From Planctomycetaceae bacterium (lineage in GTDB: Bacteria > Planctomycetota > Planctomycetia > Pirellulales > Thermoguttaceae): DNA of 64,000 nt. The position numbers and the translations under genes were made by a program. The stretch's first letter is position 1; each line of letters starts with the position of its first letter. Below, in pieces: positions 1-8,400 of this stretch. The stretch spans positions 32,939 to 96,938 of the forward strand of contig JAAYAY010000311.1 of assembly GCA_012719125.1 (NCBI GenBank). Reading direction: 5' to 3'. The notes beneath the pieces are model-generated. The model worked only from the letters and a program-made list of their open reading frames with translations. It did no database searches and was not told the DNA's origin.

Positions 1-526
1 CCTCGACGTTGACGTCGATCTGGCTGAGCGAGCCGAAGTTGGCCTGGTCGATCCGCACGTCCTGGAGTTCGCCGGCGGTCACGCCCGTGGTGAGGAAGTC
101 GAGGCTGCCGTCCAGCAGGGTCTGGCCCTGGAACTTGGTGGTTTGGGCGATGCGGTCGATGGCTTCGAGCGAGGAGTCGATCTGCAACTGGTTGGCCGCG
201 ATCTGCTCGGAGCTCATGGCACCGGTGTTCGCCGCCTCGGAGACCAGGCCGCGAATGTCGTTCAGCAGCGAGCTCACCTGGCCGAGGGCACTGTCGGCCG
301 TGGCGATCATCTGATTGGCTCGTTCGCTGTTGGTGATCGCCCGTTCAACGCTGACGATGTCGGACCGCAAGACTTCGCTGGCGATCAAACCGGCGGGGTC
401 GTCCTTGCCGGAGTTGATTCGCAAACCCGTGCTGAGCCGGGTCAACGATTCCTGCAAGGAAGCGTTCGACCGCGCCAGAGTCTTCTGGGCGTTGATGGAA
501 CTGACGTTGGTGTTAATTCGGGTCAT
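1..526 (-). CDS. fliC: Flagellin, N-terminal part (runs off the window)
   Basis: Filament subunit, exported by the flagellar type III apparatus. The protein begins MTRINTNVSSINAQKTL and continues through SLTRLSTGLRINSGKDDPAG, the conserved D0/D1 N-terminal helix signature of flagellins. About 175 residues are visible; the variable middle and the C-terminal helix lie outside the window. The ATG at 526 is preceded by GGAGG at 535-539 with an 8-nt spacer, so the start is firm. It is the last visible gene of the flagellar locus, downstream of flgK, flgL and csrA, and separated from csrA by a terminator. Its leader carries CsrA-type sites, so translational control is likely. Confidence 0.96.
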   Translation of the reverse strand, partial: MTRINTNVSSINAQKTLARSNASLQESLTRLSTGLRINSGKDDPAGLIASEVLRSDIVSVERAITNSERANQMIATADSALGQVSSLLNDIRGLVSEAANTGAMSSEQIAANQLQIDSSLEAIDRIAQTTKFQGQTLLDGSLDFLTTGVTAGELQDVRIDQANFGSLSQIDVNVE

Positions 527-563
527 GCCAGACACCTCCAGTTAGGGGGACTACGTCCAAGTC
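527..563 (-). promoter_or_regulatory. Flagellin leader with two CsrA-type GGA sites
   Basis: On the minus strand the leader contains GACT-TGGACGT-AGTC (563-549), a small hairpin with GGA in its loop. A second GGA sits inside the Shine-Dalgarno GGAGG (539-535). The two GGA triplets are separated by 16 nt. GGA in a hairpin loop together with GGA at the ribosome binding site is the classic arrangement for translational repression by CsrA. The link to CsrA is inference, supported by csrA being the neighbouring upstream gene. Confidence 0.5.
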
Positions 564-851
564 TGACCGGAGCGCGGGGAGTCAACCAGTCCGGGCCAGC
601 TTGACCGCCCCTGCGAAGGACCACACGACCCTCCACCAGAAGGCGGCACGTAACAAATCAAGTTTTTAGTAATTCCTGTTCTGCCCAGTCACGTTGGCGA
701 GCCGGGAGGCTTAACGCCGAGCCCGGGTCAACGAACCTTATCGAGCAACATCGGAAACCCCTCGGTGGCACTTTAGGTAACTTGGAGGATTTCCGTGCTT
801 TTGGACAACTGCTACTCATGGGTGTTCTCGGATACTTGCGTCCCGTACAAG
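564..851. other. Gene-free flagellin upstream region
   Basis: No convincing gene. This is the expected place for the flagellin promoter on the minus strand. I found no good sigma-54 match and only a poor sigma-28-like -10 (CTCGATAA near 738-745) without a correctly spaced -35. Further GGA triplets occur in the transcribed strand (for example CCCGGACTGG near 587-596), which could add CsrA sites. Confidence 0.5.
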
Positions 852-893
852 AAATAAAAAAACCCTGCCGATCAGATAATCCTGTCCGCAGGG
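851..893 (-). terminator. Rho-independent terminator after csrA
   Basis: Read on the minus strand, CCCTGC (893-888) pairs with GCAGGG (868-863) around an imperfectly paired interior and is followed at once by six T residues (862-857). It lies about 60 nt after the csrA stop and separates csrA from flagellin, so flagellin needs its own promoter. Confidence 0.75.
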
Positions 894-952
894 CAATTTC
901 ATCATCAGAACGGGAATAACCGGAGTGCTTGGGGAGCACTCACAACCCCTCT

Positions 953-1162
953 CTACGTCGTTTTCGTCTCAGTCGTTTCAAGCTGTCCCGATCGTGCATT
1001 TTCGCGTTGGATCGCCTCGTGGATTTCCCGGCGATGGACCGGAATCTCGCTCGGCGCGTTGATCCCCAAACGGACTTTGTCGCCACGAATATCAACAATC
1101 GTTACAACGATATTATCGCCAATGACTATGCTCTCGTCGCGCTGCCTGGACAACACAAGCAT
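953..1162 (-). CDS. csrA: Carbon storage regulator CsrA
   Basis: Small RNA-binding translational regulator; CsrA dimers bind GGA motifs in mRNA leaders. The 69-residue product starts [16 protein letters not shown] and contains [18 protein letters not shown], which covers the beta1 and beta5 strands that form the RNA-binding surface, including the conserved Arg of VHRREI. Length is typical (60-75 residues). An in-frame extension upstream to 1225 is rejected because the ATG at 1162 has a strong Shine-Dalgarno (GGAAGGAGG). It lies between flgL and flagellin, an arrangement seen in many flagellated bacteria where CsrA represses flagellin translation. No FliW gene is visible in the window. Confidence 0.97.
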   Translation of the reverse strand: MLVLSRQRDESIVIGDNIVVTIVDIRGDKVRLGINAPSEIPVHRREIHEAIQRENARSGQLETTETKTT

Positions 1163-1170
1163 CGAGGCCT

Positions 1171-1182
1171 CCTTCCTTGTTC
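1171..1182 (-). promoter_or_regulatory. CsrA-like site overlapping csrA Shine-Dalgarno
   Basis: The minus strand reads GAACAAGGAAGG immediately before the csrA start. It agrees with the known CsrA consensus RUACARGGAUGU at 9 of 12 positions by my count, and overlaps the ribosome binding site, so autorepression is plausible. A 7-bp stem-loop (GTCTATC/GATAGAC, 1238-1258) lies further upstream in the same leader. Confidence 0.5.
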
Positions 1183-1580
1183 TACCTGTCGCGTGGCTTC
1201 CATTCCTTACCGCACGACCCAACAATTCACCCTTACCGTCTATCGGGAGTTGATAGACTGGGCAAACAGGAAAACTTCGCGACTGCGGGATATTTGCGGA
1301 TGCCTGGCGTTCTCAGGAAGCTTTCCTGATAAGCAACCGAGGGCCGAGAGGTGTTGCCCCACTGCGTAAACCGTGCGGGGCAGATCGCTGATTGCCAGCA
1401 AGGCGTCATTCCTGCAAAGGCAGGAATCCAAATCACGAAATGTACGTGAAGTTGTTTCTGGATTCCCGCCTGCGCGGCAATGACGGACGAGTCGCACGTG
1501 AAGTCGGTGCGCCATTCGAGGTGGGCACAGAAAGCGTGGTCCGGGAAAGGCGGGAAAGGCACAGTAATCGACGAGAGCTG
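1183..1580. other. Gene-free region between flgL and csrA
   Basis: No gene seen. On the minus strand it is the csrA leader and promoter area. It holds a 7-bp stem-loop at 1238-1258, a second perfect hairpin TCAGGAA-GCT-TTCCTGA at 1313-1329, and a dispersed palindromic element at 1404-1485 listed separately. The hairpin at 1313-1329 lacks a T tract, so I do not call it a terminator. Confidence 0.5.
1404..1485. repeat. Palindromic GTCATTCC repeat, copy 1
   Basis: An inverted repeat of about 82 bp. The left arm starts CGTCATTCCTGCAAAGGCAG (1404) and the right arm ends CGCGGCAATGACG (1485), separated by about 22 nt. The outer ends are complementary with a few mismatches. A more perfect copy lies at 54260-54329. 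This resembles the dispersed REP/MITE-like elements with ATTCCCGC...GCGGGAAT arms seen in many bacterial genomes. Confidence 0.75.
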
Positions 1581-4577
1581 CTACAGATAGCTCAGCAGAG
1601 TCATCTGTAGCGTTTGCGCGGTCGCTTTCATGCCGGCTTCGAGAGCGAGTTGGCGCGCCGTGAGGTTCGAGATGACTTCGACGATATCGACGTCGTGTTC
1701 CTCGGAGAGGACTTCGCGCAGGTCGAGTTCCTCCGCGTCAAGCCGTTCCGACAGGATGTCGAGCCCTTGCTGCTTGGCGCCCAGTTCGGCCCGGGCATAG
1801 TTCAACTGCGTAACGCTCGAATCGAGCAGGTCCATGGCGCGCTGGATCTGCGGAAGGTCGTTGCTCTCCAGGGCCGATCTCAACCGCAGCAAGGCGGTGA
1901 AGAGCCCTTCCGTCTCCGACGCGTTCGCATCGTCACCGGTGAGGGCGGGCGCCGTCCCGCCGGTCGTCGTCGGCGGCGCCAGCGGGTCGGTGGCGGCAGC
2001 CGGGCCACTGCCGTCGTTTCCGTCTGCCGGGTCAAGCTCCAAGGAGAAGAGCGTCGACGCATCGGGATCGGCGTTGAAGAGATCGATCAAGTCCTGAGCG
2101 GTCGTTCCGCCAAGCGAGTCGATCGTGAATCGAAAAACGTCGTTGGCCTGGTCGAAGACGAAGGACTCGACGCCGGTGTCTTCGATGACGACCTGGTAAC
2201 CGTTGGCGTAGGTACCCGTGTACTGCGCACGGAACAGCAACCCGTTGTCTCCCCCGGGAAAATCGATCGCAACGGCTGCCCGCGTACCGGCGTATTGCGC
2301 CGTTGCAGCTTCTTCGCCCTTGGGAATGAGCCCCAGGTCGATGGCGGCCGTGCTCAGCTCGCTGCGGTCAACCCGGGTCTGCTCGGTTCCGAGGCTTTCG
2401 TCGATCAGTTGGATTCCGTTCCCGTAGTCGGTCAGCGTCGCGGTGAGCAGACTGCCGGTGTTGGCCGCATGCGTATTGATGGCCTGGAGCACCTCTTCGA
2501 TCGTCTCCAGACCGGCCAGATCGATTTCGAGTTCGACGCCGTCGCGCCGGGTGATCGTGAAGTCGGTTCCGCCGGCGATTCCGCCGGCAGTCATCTCGAC
2601 GGCCGTCTTGACGGTGCCGCTGCCGTTATTCGTGCTGTCCTGGCTCTTGTCCAGGAGCAGTTCGAACTGGTCGCTCGGTCCGGGCGTTGACTCGAAGAGC
2701 TCGATCACTTCGTTGGCCGTGGTGACGTCCGGGACCACTCCGATGGTGATGGTTTTTGCCGCCGTATCCCAGGTCACCGACTCGCTGCCGGGTCCGCCGC
2801 CGGAATCGACGAATTCGACCCGGAAATCGTTCCATTCCGCGCCGGCCGTTTTGGATCGCAAGATGAGCTGGCTATTGGTTCCCGAGTCGAACTCGGCCTT
2901 GGCACGAGAGCCGACGTCGTCGGCATCCATGACGCCGAAGCCGTGGTTCATGTCCGCCAGACGCGTCTGGGTGGTGAAGGTGCGCAGCCCCAGTTCCGTG
3001 GCCGTCGAGCCGCCGTTTTCACCGATGGCGAAGTCGTCGCCGCTGAGCCGCGAACGGACGTCGATTCCCGACAGATCGTCGTTGATCTGGGCGAGCACGC
3101 CGGCCCCGGCGCCGTTGAGAATGTTGAGCAGGTCTTCAACGGTCTCGGCAGTATTGAAGCGGACGGTGTGGATTTCGCCGCCGTTCTCGATTTGCAGGCC
3201 GCTGTCGCGGTCGAACTCGATTCCGCTGCCGTAGTCGGTTGTGGCGGCGACTTCCCCGACGGGCGTGGCCACGATCAGGCCGGTTCCCGGGTTGATCTTC
3301 TGATCCAGCGGATCGAGTCGGGCGGTAAACGGGAGGATTCCCGCTCCATTGGCCAGGTTGATTGCCTCGATCACGTTCTGGGCTTCGGTATTTCCCTCGT
3401 CGATACCGATTTCGATCTGGCCGGTGGCGGGATCGTAGTTCACGGTTTCGTTGCCGGGCGTCACGCCGGGATCGTCGACGAAGCGGATGGTGACGCCGTT
3501 CAAGTCGTCGCCGTTTCTCGTCGCTTCGAGGATGAAATCATTGTCGTCGGAGGCCCCCCGCACGACGGCTCTGGATCGCGATCCCCGGATGTCGTCGAGC
3601 TTCGTCGTTTTGCGCAGAATGGGATCGAGATCCTCCCCTTCCACGATTCCCAACCCCACGCCTCTCTCGGTGAGGATGCCCAACTGGCTGGCCGTTGTGC
3701 CTCGCCCGACCTCGTTGATCGACAGGTCACCCGGTTCGTCCTGGTTGAGCCGTATCTTCAATCCGGTGGTGGTGATCTCCACTTCGAGCGTCCGGCCGGC
3801 GGGCGGATTGTCGCGGATCAACTGGGCCACGTCGCCGATGGTGGCCGCCCCGCTGATATCAATGATGCTCGTATCGTCTCCGTCGGAGATGGCGATGCTT
3901 CCGGAGCTGATGCCCTGGCCGCCGCGGAGATCGGCCAATCGGGTATCGAAGGCGAGCACGGGGTCGAGATCGACGCTCCCCCGGACCGGTTCCGAGATCG
4001 CTCCGAAAACATAGCTTCCGGTCACGTTGGTTTCGAACAGCAGATCGACGTCGGAGTAGCTCAGCAGGGTGTCTTCGTTTCCGTTGTAGGAAACAGCGCC
4101 CTGCCCGACCATCTCGAAAGGACGAACGAGCGTCGTGGACCCGGCGAACAGGTAGCGGCCGCGGAAGTTCTGGTTTCCGGCGTCCATCAGTTGCAGGATT
4201 GCCTCGTTCACTTGCATGGCTGCGGCCGAACGCTGTTCCTCGCTGGCCGTGGTCCCGATAACGGCCAAGGCGGCTCCGCGGACGTCGGCGACCATTCCCG
4301 AGATATTCGACATGGCCACGTCGGTCGCCGACAGAAACGATTGATTCGTGGTGAGATTGGTTCTTACTTGCTCCTTGCGTTCCAGGAGACTCTGGAGACT
4401 CATAATGCGTCCGGCCGATACCGGATCTTCGCCGGGACGCTCGAATCGTCGCCCCGTGCTCAGTTGGATCTGCAGGCGGAACATCTCCGTCTGGTCGAAC
4501 TGCACCTGCTGCATCAATCGCCGGCGCACGAACAGATCGCTGACGCGGGTATTCGGAATTCCGATGATGCTGGTCAT
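1581..4577 (-). CDS. flgL: Flagellar hook-filament junction protein FlgL, oversized
   Basis: Second junction protein (HAP3) between hook and filament. The N-terminus (residues 1-190) carries the flagellin-like helical region with IQLSTGRRFERPGEDP. The C-terminus (about 890-998) has LNYARAELGAKQQGLDIL and ends in the amphipathic helix expected for FlgL. The protein is 998 residues against roughly 300-450 in most bacteria. The excess is a central block (about 220-860) of three alternating module pairs: A modules near 224-303, 458-535 and 672-752, B modules near 347-425, 568-655 and 777-855. The A modules resemble the flagellin hook IN motif of FlgL, FliC and FliD. It follows flgK with a 54-nt gap. 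Codon choice looks like that of its neighbours. Confidence 0.93.
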   Translation of the reverse strand: MTSIIGIPNTRVSDLFVRRRLMQQVQFDQTEMFRLQIQLSTGRRFERPGEDPVSAGRIMSLQSLLERKEQVRTNLTTNQSFLSATDVAMSNISGMVADVRGAALAVIGTTASEEQRSAAAMQVNEAILQLMDAGNQNFRGRYLFAGSTTLVRPFEMVGQGAVSYNGNEDTLLSYSDVDLLFETNVTGSYVFGAISEPVRGSVDLDPVLAFDTRLADLRGGQGISSGSIAISDGDDTSIIDISGAATIGDVAQLIRDNPPAGRTLEVEITTTGLKIRLNQDEPGDLSINEVGRGTTASQLGILTERGVGLGIVEGEDLDPILRKTTKLDDIRGSRSRAVVRGASDDNDFILEATRNGDDLNGVTIRFVDDPGVTPGNETVNYDPATGQIEIGIDEGNTEAQNVIEAINLANGAGILPFTARLDPLDQKINPGTGLIVATPVGEVAATTDYGSGIEFDRDSGLQIENGGEIHTVRFNTAETVEDLLNILNGAGAGVLAQINDDLSGIDVRSRLSGDDFAIGENGGSTATELGLRTFTTQTRLADMNHGFGVMDADDVGSRAKAEFDSGTNSQLILRSKTAGAEWNDFRVEFVDSGGGPGSESVTWDTAAKTITIGVVPDVTTANEVIELFESTPGPSDQFELLLDKSQDSTNNGSGTVKTAVEMTAGGIAGGTDFTITRRDGVELEIDLAGLETIEEVLQAINTHAANTGSLLTATLTDYGNGIQLIDESLGTEQTRVDRSELSTAAIDLGLIPKGEEAATAQYAGTRAAVAIDFPGGDNGLLFRAQYTGTYANGYQVVIEDTGVESFVFDQANDVFRFTIDSLGGTTAQDLIDLFNADPDASTLFSLELDPADGNDGSGPAAATDPLAPPTTTGGTAPALTGDDANASETEGLFTALLRLRSALESNDLPQIQRAMDLLDSSVTQLNYARAELGAKQQGLDILSERLDAEELDLREVLSEEHDVDIVEVISNLTARQLALEAGMKATAQTLQMTLLSYL

Positions 4578-4631
4578 GAGTCCACGCCGGTTTCTGCCTG
4601 TCTGTACATCTGCCTGCTACCTCAGGAAGCT

Positions 4632-6329
4632 CTAAATATTCACCAGCATGTTGAGCATTTCGCTGAGCGTGCTGATGAACCGCGCGGCGGCCGTGAACGA
4701 ATGCTGGTAGGCGATCATCTTGACGGCTTCCTCGTCGATGCTGACGCCGCTGGTGGCCAGCTTCTGTCCGTTCAGGGTTCCCTCGAACACGCGATTGCCT
4801 TCCGCCTCCGAGTGGGCGATGGCCGAACCTTGGGCTACTTCGCTCGTCATCCGGGAGTAGATGACCCGGATCGAATCGCCGTTGTGCGAGGCGATCCCAC
4901 GATCCGCCAGGTCGGCGAGAATGACCGCATTGTCGGTGTCCGCGCCGATGCCGCCGGCGCTGGCGGCAAACTTGGCCGGGTCGTCTTTCAGGGCTTCCGT
5001 GACATTCATTGAAATCGCATCGGTCCCCGAGAAAAACGTATTGATCCCGAGGACCGCCAGAATCCCACTCGTATCGTTGCCGAAAGCGAGTTCCTGGTCC
5101 GACGAATCGCTGCGAATCTCCAGATGGTTGGTAGCGGTGATGCCGGCCGAAACGCCGTCGACGGCATTGAGTTGGTCGACCAGGTCTTCGAGGGTCGTCT
5201 CTTCCCCCATGCCGTTCAGGTCGATGAGGATATCGGTCGTCTCGGTCAAGCCCGTGTCGCGGTTGTGAATCATGATCTGGAAGGAACCGTTCACCGGGGT
5301 GAACGTCAGCCCGGCTTGATTCAGGGCGACGTCCGTCTCGTCGACGGCAAACTCGCTGGTAACCTGGTCGTATCCGTGAAGGCCTTGGCCGCCGGCAAAG
5401 ACCTTGTTGAATTCGAAGATGATGTTCGAGGCGAAATCGTCGAGATGTTCGAGAAAGTCGCCGAGAACGTCGTCCCGGGCGTGTTTCAGGCCGGCGAGTT
5501 CTCCGCTGGTTGCCGAGAGCGGAGAATGGGTTTCCGAAAGATAGATGTCCGACACGGCAATGCCGCGATCCGTATCCATCACGACCTCGACTTCGCGCCG
5601 AGTTCCTTCGAAGACGAGGAAGTCTCCGCCCGAATAGACGGTTACGCCGCCGCTGGGTTGCTCTTCGACTCGAATGTCGATGAGCGTCGCCAGTTCTTCG
5701 AGGGCGACCATTCGCTGATCGCGCAGGCCGACGGCGTCGCTGGCCGATGAGTCGCCCCCTTCGGCCTCGGCAATCTGGATATTGAGTGTCTGGATCTCCT
5801 TCGTCAGATTGTTGATGCGTTCTCCCATGTCGTAAACGCGATCGTTCAAATCCGTGCGTAGCGAGCCGACCCGCTGAGCCAACCGCCGCACTTCCTGGGC
5901 GAACTTGTTCCCTTCGAGAACCGCCAGGTTTCTTACCGACACGCTTTCCGGCTGATTGAGGATCTCCGCGATGCTCGAAAAGAAGCTGTTGAGCGACGTG
6001 CTCAAATCGGTGTCGCCCAGCTCGTTGACGAGCCCCTCCAACTGACTGTAAGCCTCTTCGATGACTTCGCTCCCGGCACGGTCGCTCGTCGCGCTGCGGA
6101 GACGGTCTTCAAGGAAGTAGTCGACCTTCTGAATGACGGCCTGCACCTCCACGCCCAACCCCAGAAGCAGGCCCCCGTAGTGTTGAGTCGGCGCCGGCTT
6201 GAGGACCACCTCTTCACGAAGGTATCCGGGCGTGTTGGCGTTAGCGATATTCTGGCCAATCACTTGCATGGCGATCTGATTCGCCCGCAGCGTGTTTGAC
6301 GCCATTCGGATTGAACTGTACAGAGACAT
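4632..6329 (-). CDS. flgK: Flagellar hook-associated protein FlgK
   Basis: First hook-filament junction protein (HAP1). It begins with the rod/hook/HAP signature SSIRMASNTLRANQIAMQVI followed by GQNIANANTPGYLREEV, which includes the ANxxTPGY motif. It ends with AVKMIAYQHSFTAAARFIS and a terminal helix typical of FlgK. Its 565 residues are normal for the family. The middle (about 340-440) holds a flagellin-IN-like segment (ILIDLNGMGEETTLEDLVDQ). It sits between the FlgN chaperone gene and flgL, the usual functional trio of junction proteins and their chaperone. Confidence 0.95.
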   Translation of the reverse strand: MSLYSSIRMASNTLRANQIAMQVIGQNIANANTPGYLREEVVLKPAPTQHYGGLLLGLGVEVQAVIQKVDYFLEDRLRSATSDRAGSEVIEEAYSQLEGLVNELGDTDLSTSLNSFFSSIAEILNQPESVSVRNLAVLEGNKFAQEVRRLAQRVGSLRTDLNDRVYDMGERINNLTKEIQTLNIQIAEAEGGDSSASDAVGLRDQRMVALEELATLIDIRVEEQPSGGVTVYSGGDFLVFEGTRREVEVVMDTDRGIAVSDIYLSETHSPLSATSGELAGLKHARDDVLGDFLEHLDDFASNIIFEFNKVFAGGQGLHGYDQVTSEFAVDETDVALNQAGLTFTPVNGSFQIMIHNRDTGLTETTDILIDLNGMGEETTLEDLVDQLNAVDGVSAGITATNHLEIRSDSSDQELAFGNDTSGILAVLGINTFFSGTDAISMNVTEALKDDPAKFAASAGGIGADTDNAVILADLADRGIASHNGDSIRVIYSRMTSEVAQGSAIAHSEAEGNRVFEGTLNGQKLATSGVSIDEEAVKMIAYQHSFTAAARFISTLSEMLNMLVNI

Positions 6330-6369
6330 ATCGCTACTCTACGCAAACCTGCCGCTTACCGTATTCTTA

Positions 6370-6903
6370 CTAAGCCACCCTGTCAACCAAAGCGCCTCCG
6401 CAGTCTGGCGCCTCGTCTTTAGAATATGTCGGCCTCTTTTTTCCGCCGGTCGCAATGATCTCGAGCATCTGCGAGAGGTGCAGCAAAGTTCTTTGAACGA
6501 GCACCCAATTGGTAAGACTCTGGTGGCGCAACAACCGCGTCCGGCAGTTCGCCTCCTTTACCTGTTTATCCAGACTACCCTTCCCGCCGGAAGGCAGAGC
6601 TTTCGCCAAGGTCCCAATACTATCCGCAGGCAACCCCTGCTGGTCGGCCTTCTCGAGCAATTCTGCTCGGCGCTGAAGGCACTGCTGCAACCGGTTCATC
6701 AACTCCTCTTCCCGACCGGCAAGTGCTGCCAGACCTTCGGTATCAATGCCGGCAAGGCATTCTCGCTTGCGGGTGAGCACTTCGAGCGTCTCGTTCTGAA
6801 CGCTCGAGAGATCGGTCATGAAATCAGCCAACTCCGATTCCCAGGCACTCATCGTCGACCTTTCCCGTGCTATGTCCAATTCGAGTCCTGTTGCTGCAGT
6901 CAT
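6370..6903 (-). CDS. flgN: FlgN-like export chaperone for junction proteins
   Basis: Probable cytoplasmic chaperone that keeps FlgK and FlgL export-competent. The 177-residue protein is highly helical and Leu/Glu/Gln-rich, with a central segment (GLAALAGREEELMNRLQQCL) typical of the FlgN family, which is conserved more in shape than in sequence. Position directly before flgK is strong supporting evidence. Start at the ATG of 6903; an internal Met at residue 18 is possible. It is separated by 26 nt from the upstream rod-binding gene. Confidence 0.75.
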   Translation of the reverse strand: MTAATGLELDIARERSTMSAWESELADFMTDLSSVQNETLEVLTRKRECLAGIDTEGLAALAGREEELMNRLQQCLQRRAELLEKADQQGLPADSIGTLAKALPSGGKGSLDKQVKEANCRTRLLRHQSLTNWVLVQRTLLHLSQMLEIIATGGKKRPTYSKDEAPDCGGALVDRVA

Positions 6904-6929
6904 TAGTCTCTCGCCTTCTTCCGCCGGCC

Positions 6930-7280
6930 TTAGCTACGTTTCATGGTGAACAGTTCGAACATGGCGTCACTGTATTTGCCGCCGTCAGACTTGGCGAACT
7001 TCTCGGCCAGCACCTGATCCAGTTGTTGTTGAAAGACCTCTTCCGCCCTGCCGCCGTGAAAATAGGCGGTCTTGTTCTGAGTCTTCCTCGCGGCTTTGAG
7101 CATCTGGCTGAACAGCGTTTCGCCGACGAACGACTGGAAGGCTTCCCGCAGCTTCTCCGTACCCTCCGCATCCCCCTCGCCGCTCTGAGAAGCAAGCCGG
7201 TCGGCGTTGTACGTGGAGGCCGAGTCGCGGCTCATTGCAGCCGACTGCCAGATCTGTGATGCGGTTGAGCTGACGTTCAT
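6930..7280 (-). CDS. flgJ: FlgJ-type rod-binding protein without hydrolase domain
   Basis: Rod-capping/assembly factor. The 116-residue product contains KLREAFQSFVGETLFSQMLK and YFHGGRAEEVFQQQLDQVLA, the rod-binding domain found in the N-terminal half of enterobacterial FlgJ. The C-terminal muramidase half is absent, as in many bacteria where the peptidoglycan hydrolase is a separate protein. No candidate hydrolase is visible nearby. The gene lies between flgI and flgN in the operon. Confidence 0.85.
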   Translation of the reverse strand: MNVSSTASQIWQSAAMSRDSASTYNADRLASQSGEGDAEGTEKLREAFQSFVGETLFSQMLKAARKTQNKTAYFHGGRAEEVFQQQLDQVLAEKFAKSDGGKYSDAMFELFTMKRS

Positions 7281-7306
7281 GGGAGATTCCTGCCGTTTCT
7301 TTCCAC

Positions 7307-8359
7307 CTATTCGAAGATCAGATCGCCGGCGAGCGCCCCGTTGGCGTTGACCAGCTTGATGATTTCGATGATGTCCGAAGTCGGAACGTTGATGGCGTTG
7401 AGCGAGGTGACAAGCGATTTGAGTTGCGGATTCTGGGGATCGGTCGGATCGAGCGCAACGAACGGACCGGCACCCGCGGCGGCACCCGTTTCGACCACGA
7501 TATTGCGATGGGCAATGGCGACGGGAGCGATCGTCACGTTCCCGCTGAGCACGATGGTTCCCGCCCGCTCGTTGATGACGACCCTGGGGCCGACCGGGAC
7601 CGTCGTCATTTCGAGCTGCATGAGTTGCGTGATGAAGTGCACCGAATCGGCGAGGTACTGCCCCGGGATCTCCACCTCGATCGTCACGGCGTCGAGCGCT
7701 TTGGCCACGAGTCGCGAATTGTTCTGGTAAAGAATCTGCGGCCCGTTGATCATCTCGGCCACTTCCTGGGCCACGCAGAACTCCGCGTACTGCGGTTTGA
7801 GGACGAGCATGATCTTGCCGTCATTGACGCAGTTGTAGCGGAATTCGTGCTCCAGCCGGCATCCGCCGAGAATCTTGCCCTTGGTCGGAAGCTCAGCGTT
7901 CTCGACGGTGACGTCTCCCTGGGCGAGAGCAAAGACCTGGCCGTTTTGGGAAGGCACGGGACCGAGCATGGGGGTGAGAATTAAACGCCCCCCGGACAAA
8001 TCTGCGCACGACCCAATCGTGCTGATCACACAGTCGAGCCGATCGCCCTGCCGCGCGCCGGTGGGAGGCACGGTGGTCGTCACGTGAACGAGGGCCACGT
8101 TCTTCGCGTTCTTCAAATCCTCCATGGTGACCGGGATTCCCATGCGTTCCATGATCGTGGCCAGGCTGCGATGAGTCGGCGTGAAGCTTCCGTCGCCCGT
8201 GCCGTTCAGACCGACGACGATTCCCATCGCGTGGAGCGTGTTCTCTTCCTGGCCTTTGATCCGGCAAAGGCTTTCCAGTTTCGTTCCGGCCGGTGCCGGC
8301 GTCAACGAGAATGACGCCAACAGCAGTCCGAGGCAGAATTGGGCAACCAGCGGTTTCAT
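7307..8359 (-). CDS. flgI: Flagellar P-ring protein FlgI
   Basis: Periplasmic P-ring subunit around the distal rod. The ATG at 8359 gives 350 residues starting MKPLVAQFCLGLLLASFS, a signal peptide with probable cleavage near TPAPAG. The mature part has the family signature MGIVVGLNGTGDGS and later RLILTPMLGP and VVINERAGTIVLSGNV. An in-frame extension to 8440 is rejected because it would put about 27 non-signal residues before the signal peptide and overlap flgH by 40 nt. It follows flgH by 41 nt. Confidence 0.93.
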   Translation of the reverse strand: MKPLVAQFCLGLLLASFSLTPAPAGTKLESLCRIKGQEENTLHAMGIVVGLNGTGDGSFTPTHRSLATIMERMGIPVTMEDLKNAKNVALVHVTTTVPPTGARQGDRLDCVISTIGSCADLSGGRLILTPMLGPVPSQNGQVFALAQGDVTVENAELPTKGKILGGCRLEHEFRYNCVNDGKIMLVLKPQYAEFCVAQEVAEMINGPQILYQNNSRLVAKALDAVTIEVEIPGQYLADSVHFITQLMQLEMTTVPVGPRVVINERAGTIVLSGNVTIAPVAIAHRNIVVETGAAAGAGPFVALDPTDPQNPQLKSLVTSLNAINVPTSDIIEIIKLVNANGALAGDLIFE

Positions 8360-8400
8360 GAGTTGACTCGTGAGTTGACAGACGCGGCGACCAGGCTCGT

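Noticed and set aside
738..745. Sigma-28-like -10 (CTCGATAA on the minus strand) for flagellin
   Set aside because: No TAAA-type -35 at the required spacing; the nearest TTTA complement is about 26 nt away.
658..939. 93-codon minus-strand frame in the flagellin upstream region
   Set aside because: Runs through the csrA terminator, no Shine-Dalgarno, Pro/Arg/Ser-rich and no family.
2943..5012. 689-codon open frame on the plus strand across flgL and flgK
   Set aside because: It is antisense to two clear flagellar genes, has no family signature, and its length follows from GC-rich codon use on the other strand.
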